Under the pieces are notes generated by a model. The model had not been told where the DNA came from and searched no databases. It worked only from the letters and a program-made list of their open reading frames with translations. This document shows positions 1-5,657 of a stretch of 10,372 nucleotides of DNA, in pieces (the first letter of the stretch is position 1; each line of letters starts with the position of its first letter). Made by a program: the position numbers and the translations under genes. The DNA lies in the NCBI GenBank assembly GCA_021826655.1, contig JAKAZC010000069.1, positions 1 through 10,372 of the forward strand, written 5' to 3'. The stretch is from Actinomycetes bacterium. Lineage in GTDB: Bacteria; Actinomycetota; Acidimicrobiia; Acidimicrobiales; RAAP-2.

Positions 1-337
1 CGACCGGCAGGCCGGCCCCGTAGGTGAGGACGACGGCCATCTGCAGGATCACCTTGAGCTTGTCGCGGATGCCGTCGGCGGTGAACTCGGCGAACGACTC
101 GGCGCAGTCGCCGGCCTGCAGCACGAATGCCCGACCGTCGGCCGCCTGCCCGAGGGCGGTGGTGAGGTTCCGTGCCTCACCGGCGAAGACGAGGGGCGGC
201 AGGGCACTCAGCCTGGCATGGACCTGCTTGAGGGCGGACTCGTCGGGCCAGGTCGGCTGCTGGGCCGCGGGGCGCGAACGCCAAGAATCCGGGGTCCAGG
301 GTGCCAGGGTCTCGGGAGAGGGGGTCGGCGGTGCCAC
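1..337 (-). CDS. aroG: Class II DAHP synthase, N-terminal part (runs off left edge)
   Basis: Makes 3-deoxy-D-arabino-heptulosonate 7-phosphate from phosphoenolpyruvate and erythrose 4-phosphate, the first step of the shikimate pathway, in the cytoplasm. Reading the reverse strand gives 112 codons that follow the class II (plant/actinobacterial) family closely: an AAQQPTWPD stretch near residue 24, LPPLVFAGEARNL near 46-58, the LQAGDCAESF motif (Cys at about residue 78; the equivalent Cys binds the metal in the Mycobacterium enzyme), then LQMAVVLTYGAGLPV at the window edge. The remaining catalytic domain lies outside. Start: GTG at 337 is chosen because a TACGCT hexamer ends exactly 6 bases upstream, the leaderless layout. 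An in-frame GTG at 343 is the alternative and has a weak GAAGG 9 bases ahead of it. Divergent from the oxidoreductase gene at 375. The family call is firm; the start is less so. Confidence 0.93.
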   Translation of the reverse strand, partial: MAPPTPSPETLAPWTPDSWRSRPAAQQPTWPDESALKQVHARLSALPPLVFAGEARNLTTALGQAADGRAFVLQAGDCAESFAEFTADGIRDKLKVILQMAVVLTYGAGLPV

Positions 338-343
338 CCCCAC

Positions 344-349
344 AGCGTA
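344..349 (-). promoter_or_regulatory. Putative -10 element of the DAHP synthase gene
   Basis: On the reverse strand the hexamer TACGCT fits the actinobacterial TANNNT -10 pattern. It is followed by six bases and then GTG (337), so the predicted transcript starts at or next to the start codon (leaderless). The same hexamer stands 7 bases before the xerC start. No clear -35 is visible. This is inferred from pattern and spacing only. Confidence 0.5.
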
Positions 350-362
350 CGGCCTTCGGCTC

Positions 363-368
363 TAGGCT
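363..368 (+). promoter_or_regulatory. Putative -10 element of the LLM oxidoreductase operon
   Basis: TAGGCT matches TANNNT and ends 6 bases before ATG 375. There is no ribosome-binding sequence between it and the ATG, so a leaderless mRNA starting at the A of the ATG is the simplest reading. The facing -10 of the divergent gene is only 13 bp away (gap 350-362), and the -35 zone of this promoter would overlap it. Confidence 0.5.
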
Positions 369-374
369 CGCTCC

Positions 375-1304
375 ATGCGTCCGTTCCGCTTCGGCGTCCA
401 GCTCGGCACCGCCTCGTCCGGACCGGCCTGGCGTGCCCTCGCCCGATCGGTCGAGGGGCTCGGGTACTCCTCGCTCTTCATCCCCGACCACTTCGAGGAC
501 CAGCTCGGGCCCCTGGTGGCGCTGACCGTGGCCGCGGAGGCGACCACCGAACTGAAGGTCGGCTCGCTGGTGTTCGGTAACGACTACCGCCACCCCGTCG
601 TGCTGGCCAAGGAGGTGGCCACCCTCGACCTCTCGTCCGATGGACGAGTGGAGTTCGGGCTGGGAGCCGGGTGGATGACGACGGACTACGAGCAGTCCGG
701 CATACCGCAGGACCCACCGGGAGTCCGGATCGACCGTATGACCGAGAGCCTGGCGATCATGAAGGAGCTCTGGTCGAGCGGGGCGTGCACCTTCGCCGGC
801 GAGCACTACACCCTCACCGGCGCGACCGGCGCCCCGCTTCCCCGTCAGCGCCCGCACCCGAAGATCATCATCGGGGGAGGGGGTAGGCGGGTGCTCGGGA
901 TCGCCGCCCGCGAGGCGGACATCGTCGGGGTCAATCCCAGTCTGGCGGCCGGGTACGTCGGCCCCGAGGTGCTCGAGACGACGACGGCCGAGTACTACGA
1001 CCAGCGGATCACCTGGATCCGCGAGGCGGCGGGGGAGCGGTTCCCCGACATCGAGCTGCAGGTCCTCACCTTCCTGGTGCAGGTCGTTCCCGACCGCGAC
1101 GAGGCCACCGCACGGCTCGCCCGGATGATGGAGGTCACGCCCGAGCAGGTCGACGGCTCGCCCATCGCGCTGATCGGCACGGTCGAGCAGATCGTTGACC
1201 GTCTGGTCGAGCGACGCGAGCGGTACGGGTTCTCCTACGTGGTGGTCCACGAGGCCGAGATGGAGGACTTCGCCCCGGTGGTGGCGGCGCTTGCCGGAAC
1301 CTGA
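375..1304 (+). CDS. LLM-class F420-dependent oxidoreductase (MSMEG_2516-like)
   Basis: A 309-residue member of the luciferase-like monooxygenase superfamily, a cytoplasmic TIM-barrel enzyme that probably uses the deazaflavin F420 as hydride carrier; the substrate cannot be read from sequence. The N-terminus RPFRFGVQL, then ARSVEGLGYSSLFIPDHF (residues about 23-40), the DGRVEFGLGAGWM block (about 89-101), ESLAIMKELW (about 124-133) and the PKIIIGGGG turn (about 162-170) are typical of the actinobacterial F420 subgroup. Length is normal for the family. The ATG is preceded by a TANNNT hexamer with 6-base spacing rather than by a ribosome-binding site. The 3' end overlaps the proposed nadD start, so it is probably the first gene of a four-gene operon with nadD and rsfS. 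FMN use instead of F420 cannot be excluded. Confidence 0.88.
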   Translation: MRPFRFGVQLGTASSGPAWRALARSVEGLGYSSLFIPDHFEDQLGPLVALTVAAEATTELKVGSLVFGNDYRHPVVLAKEVATLDLSSDGRVEFGLGAGWMTTDYEQSGIPQDPPGVRIDRMTESLAIMKELWSSGACTFAGEHYTLTGATGAPLPRQRPHPKIIIGGGGRRVLGIAAREADIVGVNPSLAAGYVGPEVLETTTAEYYDQRITWIREAAGERFPDIELQVLTFLVQVVPDRDEATARLARMMEVTPEQVDGSPIALIGTVEQIVDRLVERRERYGFSYVVVHEAEMEDFAPVVAALAGT

Positions 1305-1923
1305 CACGACCGGTCGCCGGCCCGGTGGCATACCTCCCGGTCCCCGCATCGGGGTCTTCGGCGGCACGTTCGACCCGATCCACCGGGGTCACGTGGAGGT
1401 CGCCGACGCCGTGCGCCGGCGGCTCGGTCTCGACCGCATGCTGGTCGTGGTGGCCAACCAGCCGTGGCAGAAGCAGGACCGCCCGGTGACCGCCGCCGAG
1501 GACCGCTACGCCATGGCCGCCGCCGCCCTCGCCGACCGGCCCGGCCTCGAGCCCTCGCGCATGGAGCTCGACCGTGGCGGGCCGTCGTACACGGTCGACA
1601 CCGTGAAGCGGTTGCTGGAGGGCGAGCCGGAAGCCGAGGTCGTGGTGGTGGTCGGCTCGGACGTCGTCGCCACCCTCGATAGGTGGCACGAGCACGAGGT
1701 CCTGCGGGACCTGGTCACCCTGGCCGTCGTGGACCGACCGGGTGCACCGGTCGTCGACCCGCCGCCCGGGTGGCGGTTCGTCCACGTGGTCGTGGACCCG
1801 GTGGACATCTCGAGCACGGACCTGCGGGCCCGGCTCGAGGCCGGCGAGCCGGTGGAGGACGCGGTGCCCGACGCCGTCATCCGTTTCCTGGGCGACCGTG
1901 GTCTGTACGATTCGGGGAGATGA
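1291..1923 (+). CDS. nadD: Nicotinate-nucleotide adenylyltransferase NadD
   Basis: Transfers AMP from ATP to nicotinate mononucleotide to form deamido-NAD, the penultimate step of NAD synthesis, in the cytoplasm. With the TTG start it is 210 residues, the usual size. The nucleotidyltransferase signature GGTFDPIHRGH sits at residues 24-34 (the two His of HxGH at 31 and 34), SYTVDT at 99-104, GSD at 122-124, and the second nucleotide motif ISSTDLR at 173-179. Start: no ATG or GTG lies in frame between the preceding stop and the signature. TTG 1291, overlapping the oxidoreductase stop by 14 bp, is the closest usable codon; TTG 1195 would overlap too far. An N-terminus about 15 residues longer than in E. 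coli follows. The stop overlaps the next start as ATGA, implying coupled translation. Confidence 0.93.
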   Translation: MPEPDTTGRRPGGIPPGPRIGVFGGTFDPIHRGHVEVADAVRRRLGLDRMLVVVANQPWQKQDRPVTAAEDRYAMAAAALADRPGLEPSRMELDRGGPSYTVDTVKRLLEGEPEAEVVVVVGSDVVATLDRWHEHEVLRDLVTLAVVDRPGAPVVDPPPGWRFVHVVVDPVDISSTDLRARLEAGEPVEDAVPDAVIRFLGDRGLYDSGR

Positions 1924-2297
1924 CTGTGCGGCTGACCCCCACCGAGTCCGCGCCCCCGCCACGACCGGTCGCCACCACGCCCCATCCGCACGATGCAGGG
2001 ATCCTGCCCGCCGCCGAGAGCCGTCAGGAGCTCCGCGAGGCCCGGCGCCTGCGCCGCCGAACCGCCTGGCTCTGTGCCGCGATCGTCGCGCTGTGCCTGG
2101 CGCTTACCATCGTGGCGGTGAGTCTCGCACGGTACCGCCCGGTCGGCCCACCTGCCGCACTCGCCGCCTCGGGCGTTCCGGCCTTGGTGACCGGTCGGAC
2201 CGATCCCGTCCCCCGCACCGTGCCCGTCGTCGTCAGCGTCCCGTCGGCATCCGTCCCGATCCGTGGCGCCACGGCGCCAGAAGGAGGTACCCCTTGA
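1920..2297 (+). CDS. Small single-pass membrane protein, function unknown
   Basis: A 125-residue protein I do not recognise. Residues 1-48 are polar and proline-rich and end in a strongly basic stretch (REARRLRRR at about 39-47). A hydrophobic helix follows at about 49-70, and then an Ala/Pro/Val-rich tail to the end. The positive-inside rule puts the N-terminus in the cytoplasm and the tail outside; there is no lipobox or cleavable signal. The start overlaps the nadD stop as ATGA, and the stop overlaps the rsfS TTG start as TTGA, so it is translated in line with its neighbours. Its last codons (Glu-Gly-Gly-Thr) double as the rsfS Shine-Dalgarno sequence. Many actinobacteria carry a LytR/CpsA/Psr-type protein near nadD; this one has only a membrane anchor and no catalytic domain. 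Confidence 0.72.
   Translation: MTVRLTPTESAPPPRPVATTPHPHDAGILPAAESRQELREARRLRRRTAWLCAAIVALCLALTIVAVSLARYRPVGPPAALAASGVPALVTGRTDPVPRTVPVVVSVPSASVPIRGATAPEGGTP
2281..2287 (+). promoter_or_regulatory. Strong ribosome-binding site of rsfS
   Basis: AAGGAGG, complementary to the 3' end of 16S rRNA, ends 6 bases before TTG 2294. It is the best Shine-Dalgarno sequence in the window and decides the start of rsfS. It lies inside the final codons of the upstream membrane-protein gene. Confidence 0.8.
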
Positions 2298-2325
2298 CCA
2301 CCACCGACCCCTTGACCACCACCGA
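2290..2325 (+). repeat. Two exact 18-bp tandem repeats at the start of rsfS
   Basis: CCCCTTGACCACCACCGA occurs twice head to tail, with CCCC continuing into a third copy to 2329. The repeat length keeps frame and duplicates both the TTG start codon and six N-terminal residues of RsfS. The upstream copy alone has the Shine-Dalgarno sequence at proper spacing. Confidence 0.95.
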
Positions 2326-2701
2326 CCCCACCGCGGTTGGACGGTCCGCGGTCCCCGACGAGTGCCTCGTGGCCGCACGCGCCGCCGATGCCAAATCGGG
2401 GGAGGAGACGGTCGTCCTCGCCATGGGCGACCTCCTGGGGGTGACCGATGCCTTCGTCGTGACCAACGGGAGGAACGCCCGTCAGGTCCGGACGATCGTC
2501 GACGAGGTGGAGCGTCAGGTGAGGCTGGCGGGAGGGCGCTCCCCGGTTCGGATCGAGGGCAAGGACGACGCCTACTGGGTGCTCATGGACTACGGCGACT
2601 TCCTGGTGCACGTCTTCATGGACGAGGCCCGGGCCTACTATGACCTCGAGCACCTGTGGACCGACGCGCCGCGGGTACCTTGGGCGGCCGCGGCGGCCTG
2701 A
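2294..2701 (+). CDS. rsfS: Ribosome silencing factor RsfS (Iojap/DUF143)
   Basis: Binds ribosomal protein uL14 on the 50S subunit and blocks joining with the 30S subunit, lowering translation in slow growth. The 135-residue product carries the family hallmarks: DAFVVTNGRNARQVRTI (about 52-68), the WVLMDYGDFLVHVF core (about 95-108) and EARAYYDLEHLWTDAP at about 111-126. Start is TTG 2294, placed by a near-ideal Shine-Dalgarno 6 bases upstream; it shares bases with the previous stop (TTGA). The first 12 residues are a duplicated hexapeptide, MTTTDP-LTTTDP, from an 18-bp tandem repeat, so a second TTG at 2312 is a possible weaker start. A short poly-Ala tail ends the protein. Last gene of the plus-strand operon and convergent with the GerMN lipoprotein gene. 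Confidence 0.93.
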   Translation: MTTTDPLTTTDPTAVGRSAVPDECLVAARAADAKSGEETVVLAMGDLLGVTDAFVVTNGRNARQVRTIVDEVERQVRLAGGRSPVRIEGKDDAYWVLMDYGDFLVHVFMDEARAYYDLEHLWTDAPRVPWAAAAA

Positions 2702-2753
2702 GGCCGGCGGCGGGCGGTCCTGGCCCGATCCGACCGATCCGACTGGTTCCGGT

Positions 2754-3389
2754 TCAAGGGAGCGGCGCCTGGGGCGCGTAGTCGGACCGACCCACCGGGC
2801 CGGACACCTGGGCACCGGCGGCAGTCGGAACCTCGATCGGCTTGCCCCCGATCTCGAAGGTCACGCCGGTGACGCCGGGTTGTTGTGTGACGGTGTAGAC
2901 GACCTGGGCGATGGCCAGGGTCTGGTCGGGCCCGACCACCTGGATCGGACTGGTGGCGAAGTGCACGGTGGCCACCCCGGCGGTGGCGGCCGGGATCGTG
3001 ACCTGGGCCCCGGTGTCGGTCAGGAACGACTGGATGCCCGATGCCGACTCGGTCGCCGTGGGCCCGGCGAGGAGCGCCCCCAGCACCTGGGTGAGCGAGG
3101 CCGGCACCGCCACCTCGCGGGTGGCCGGCACCAGGTGTCCGGCGGGAGACACCAGGTAGATCTGTTCGGGCACACCCACCGCGGGCGTCGTGCCGGGCGT
3201 CGTGCCGGGCGTCGTGGTGGTCGGGGACCGGGGATCGAGCAGGTGGTACGGGACGTCGGCGCGTGCGATGGGTGTCGGGGTGGAGGCCGTCGGGATCCCG
3301 CACGCCACCGCGCCAGTGACGACCGCCGCCAGGAGTAGAGCGACCCGGACCGCACCGATGCCGCGACGGCCGTCGGCCGCACCGGTCAC
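2754..3389 (-). CDS. GerMN-domain lipoprotein (short LpqB-like partner of MtrAB)
   Basis: A 211-residue exported lipoprotein. Residues 1-30 form a signal peptide: a basic start, the hydrophobic run VALLLAAVV and a lipobox ending in Cys30 (AVAC). A Thr/Pro linker with a small repeat follows (about 55-70), then one GerMN domain (about 75-190): IYLV, LTQVLGALLAGPT, ATVHF, QVVYTVTQQPGV and TFEIGGKPIEVP. The start is GTG 3389, overlapping the kinase stop as GTGA with GGGGAG five bases ahead; GTG 3395 is the alternative. Position after the response regulator and kinase mirrors mtrA-mtrB-lpqB of actinobacteria, where LpqB tunes the kinase. LpqB is much longer, with a C-terminal propeller-like region that is absent here, so I withhold the symbol. 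A kinase-modulating role is inferred from context. Confidence 0.85.
   Translation of the reverse strand: MTGAADGRRGIGAVRVALLLAAVVTGAVACGIPTASTPTPIARADVPYHLLDPRSPTTTTPGTTPGTTPAVGVPEQIYLVSPAGHLVPATREVAVPASLTQVLGALLAGPTATESASGIQSFLTDTGAQVTIPAATAGVATVHFATSPIQVVGPDQTLAIAQVVYTVTQQPGVTGVTFEIGGKPIEVPTAAGAQVSGPVGRSDYAPQAPLP
3183..3215 (-). repeat. 12-bp tandem repeat in the lipoprotein linker
   Basis: Plus-strand unit GGGCGTCGTGCC occurs twice and then nine bases of a third copy. It is in frame and encodes the Thr-Thr-Pro-Gly repeats between the lipid anchor and the GerMN domain, so copy changes would lengthen or shorten the tether without frameshift. Confidence 0.85.
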
Positions 3390-4903
3390 GACCACTCCCC
3401 GGTCGGCCCGTCGTCGCCCTCGCCACCCGCCGGTCGGAGCGGCAGCTCTACCACGAAGCGGGTCCCACCGCCCGGTGCGTCTTCGCTCCAGACCCGTCCG
3501 CCGTGCAGGCGGACGTGCTCGGCTACCAGCGACAGCCCGAGACCGGTGCCGTGGCCCGACGCCCGCTGGCCCGCCCGCCCGCCCCGGTAGAAGCGCTCGA
3601 ACAGATGGTCCCGTTCGGACGCCGGGACCCCCGGTCCGTGGTCCTCCACGACGACACGGATCGCCGTCGGAGCAACCGGCGCATGCGCACCCAGGGGCGG
3701 CTGGCGCTCGACGAGCACCCGGGTGACCCCTCCGGCGTACAGGGCGGCGTTCTCGACGAGGTTGGCCATGACCCGCTCGAACCGGCGCTTGTCCACTTGC
3801 AGCCGGAGGTCCTCGACACCCGGCCCGACCTCCACCGCGAAGGCGACCGGGCCGCGCCCCCCGTCGGGAGCGATCCGGGCGGACGCGGCCACGGCCCGGC
3901 GGACGAGCTCTCCGGGGTCGACCTCGTCGAGCGAAAGTTCGGCCGAGCCGGCGTCGAAACGGGAGATCTCCAGCAGGTCGTCCACCATGCGCGTGAAGCG
4001 CCGGAGGTCTCCGTCGAGCAGGTCGAGGGCGCTCTGGGCACGCGGCGCGAGCTGGCTCCGGTGGCTCTCCAGCACCGAGACCGTCGCAGTCAGCGTGGTC
4101 AACGGCGAACGCAGCTCGTGGCTCACGTCGGAGGTGAACCGGGCTTCACGCTCGATCCGGTCCTGGAGGTTCGCTGTCATCCGGTTGAAGGCGGCCGCCA
4201 GCTCCTCCAGGTCGGCGTCGTCGCCGGTCTCGACCCGGGTGTCGAGCTGCCCCCCGGCGATGGCCACCGCGGCGTCGGTCAGGCCGGCCAAGGGACGGAG
4301 CGCGCGCGAGGCGGCCCACCGGCCCACGGCGGCCCCGGCCACCGTGGTGACCAAGGCGGCGCCGGCCAGCGCCACGGCCAGCGCCCGCAGGGTGCCGGCG
4401 AGCTCACCGAGGGAGAAGACCTCGAAGTAGGCGGCGTGCACGGCCGGGAGCGGTACGCCGATGACGGCCTCGGGGGTCCCGGCCAGGTTGAACAGCTGGT
4501 ACCCCGGTCGACCGGAGAGGACGAGGGTCTGCTCGCCGGCCGGGATGGCACTCTGGCCCACCGAGATGGACGTCGCGTACCACTGGCCACCGGTAAGGAG
4601 CACGGATCGGGATCCGGGCAGCGTGTCGACCGACTCGATGAGCTGGTTGACCTGGGTGACCGGTGATCGGAGCGCATTCTGCACCAGGGCCGCGTTGGCG
4701 AACGCCTGGCGCTGCTCGGTTCCCTGGCGCTCGTTGAGGAAGGTCTGCCGGGCGGTGAAGTACGTGATCCCGGCCATGAGGGCCGACAACCCGAAGGCGC
4801 CGATGGCGAAGGTGAGTGTGACCCGGGCGCGCAGCCCGAGCCGTGTCGACAGCCGGTTGCGCCCGTCGTCGACCGGCCCGTCGCCGGAGTCGGAGTTGGC
4901 CAC
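3386..4903 (-). CDS. mtrB: Two-component sensor histidine kinase, MtrB-like
   Basis: A 505-residue membrane kinase that autophosphorylates and passes phosphate to the regulator encoded just upstream. It has TM1 at about 28-51, an extracytoplasmic sensor region of about 120 residues, TM2 at about 172-198, then HAMP (about 195-250). The phosphoacceptor block TSDVSHELRSPLTTL has His262. Catalytic ATPase motifs are N-box NLVENA (381-386), G1 DHGPGVP (421-427), F-box LFERFYRG and G2 GTGLGLS (452-458). The sensor shows no recognisable ligand domain. Starts at GTG 4903, three bases after the regulator's stop, and ends overlapping the lipoprotein start. The architecture and the regulator-kinase-lipoprotein order match MtrB of the actinobacterial cell-wall and division system. 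The kinase call is certain; orthology to MtrB rests on context and similarity and needs a tree. Confidence 0.92.
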   Translation of the reverse strand: MANSDSGDGPVDDGRNRLSTRLGLRARVTLTFAIGAFGLSALMAGITYFTARQTFLNERQGTEQRQAFANAALVQNALRSPVTQVNQLIESVDTLPGSRSVLLTGGQWYATSISVGQSAIPAGEQTLVLSGRPGYQLFNLAGTPEAVIGVPLPAVHAAYFEVFSLGELAGTLRALAVALAGAALVTTVAGAAVGRWAASRALRPLAGLTDAAVAIAGGQLDTRVETGDDADLEELAAAFNRMTANLQDRIEREARFTSDVSHELRSPLTTLTATVSVLESHRSQLAPRAQSALDLLDGDLRRFTRMVDDLLEISRFDAGSAELSLDEVDPGELVRRAVAASARIAPDGGRGPVAFAVEVGPGVEDLRLQVDKRRFERVMANLVENAALYAGGVTRVLVERQPPLGAHAPVAPTAIRVVVEDHGPGVPASERDHLFERFYRGGRAGQRASGHGTGLGLSLVAEHVRLHGGRVWSEDAPGGGTRFVVELPLRPAGGEGDDGPTGEWS

Positions 4904-4906
4904 CGT

Positions 4907-5584
4907 TCAGACCGCCAGCTTGTAGCCCATGCCCCGGACGGTGAGGATGAAGCGGGGCGAGGCGGGGTCGGGCTCGACCTTGGTCCGCAGGCGCCGCACG
5001 TGGACGTCGACCAGGCGACCGTCGCCGAAGTAGTCGTAGCCCCACACCCGCTCGAGCAGTTGTTCTCGGCTGAGCACCTTGCCGGGATGATTGGCGAGCT
5101 CGCACAGGAGCCGGAACTCGGTCCGGGTGCAGTGGACCTCCACGCCGGCCCGCCGGACGACACCTGCTTCGGGCTCGATCTCGACATCGCCGAAGCTGAG
5201 GACGGCGGCCTCCTCGCCTTCGTGGCGTGACCGTCGGAGGAGGGCCCGGATGCGTGCCGCCAGCTCCTTGGCCACGAAGGGCTTGGTGACGTAGTCGTCG
5301 GCACCCGCCTCGAGTCCGGCCACCACGTCGTGGGTGTCCGACCGGGCCGTCACCATGATGACCGGCACGGTCGACATGTGGCGCAGGGTGCGACAAGTCT
5401 CGAACCCGTCGACGCCGGGGAGCATGAGGTCGATCAGTACCAGCTCGTAGGGCTCTGCGCCGAACCGGGACACCGCCTCCTCGCCGCTGTCCACACCGTC
5501 GACGGTGTAGCCCTCCTCCTCCAGTGCGAGGCGCATCGACGACCGGATCCGCTCGTCGTCCTCGACGATCAGGATGCGACTCAT
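4907..5584 (-). CDS. mtrA: OmpR/PhoB-type response regulator, MtrA-like
   Basis: A 225-residue DNA-binding regulator. The receiver domain (1-118) has acidic pair Asp9/Asp10, phosphoacceptor Asp52 in LIDLMLPGVDG, Thr79 and Lys101 in TKPF. The C-terminal winged helix (about 128-225) has TRTEFRLLCELANHPGKV, REQLLERVWGYDYFGD, RLVDVHVRRLRTKVE and LTVRGMGYK, which resemble mycobacterial MtrA closely. Start: ATG 5584 begins MSRILIVEDD, the normal receiver N-terminus; longer readings add only low-complexity Arg/Pro sequence. Six bases upstream is CATGAT preceded by TGT, a possible extended -10, so the message may be leaderless. Followed by the kinase after a 3-bp gap. In relatives MtrA controls cell-wall hydrolases and replication genes; targets here are unknown. 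Confidence 0.92.
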   Translation of the reverse strand: MSRILIVEDDERIRSSMRLALEEEGYTVDGVDSGEEAVSRFGAEPYELVLIDLMLPGVDGFETCRTLRHMSTVPVIMVTARSDTHDVVAGLEAGADDYVTKPFVAKELAARIRALLRRSRHEGEEAAVLSFGDVEIEPEAGVVRRAGVEVHCTRTEFRLLCELANHPGKVLSREQLLERVWGYDYFGDGRLVDVHVRRLRTKVEPDPASPRFILTVRGMGYKLAV

Positions 5585-5590
5585 GGCCCG

Positions 5591-5599
5591 ATCATGACA
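5591..5599 (-). promoter_or_regulatory. Possible extended -10 of the mtrA-like operon
   Basis: On the reverse strand TGT-CATGAT stands 6 bases before ATG 5584. The first base of the hexamer departs from TANNNT, but the key second A and last T are kept, and a TGN extension is present. The spacing equals that of the other leaderless candidates in the window. Pattern-based and tentative. Confidence 0.3.
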
Positions 5600-5600
5600 C

Positions 5601-5648
5601 GACCGACCCGCGTGGCTCGGGCGGGGCGGCCGTGGTCGGCGGTCGGTC
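5601..5648. repeat. Inverted repeat between substrate-binding gene and regulator gene
   Basis: GACCGACC at 5601-5608 is the exact reverse complement of GGTCGGTC at 5641-5648; the 32-bp spacer is almost all G and C. It fills most of the 73-bp gap between the binding-protein stop and the regulator start, directly upstream of the proposed -10. It could act as a factor-dependent stop for the upstream gene or as an operator; no U-tract follows it on either strand. Confidence 0.55.
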
Positions 5649-5657
5649 CTCCTGCGG

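Noticed and set aside
177..1367. Long minus-strand open frame (396 codons) opposite the oxidoreductase gene
   Set aside because: Composition is Arg/Gly/Pro-rich with no family signal. It lies antisense to a clear LLM enzyme and overlaps the aroG start in another frame; GC-rich shadow frame.
2702..2753. Possible terminator between the convergent rsfS and lipoprotein genes
   Set aside because: I see only a 9-bp tandem repeat CCGATCCGA (2725-2742) and no strong stem followed by a T-run on either strand.
3503..4666. Plus-strand open frame (387 codons) opposite the sensor kinase gene
   Set aside because: It covers the histidine kinase in antisense; no motif, low-complexity composition and no ribosome-binding site.
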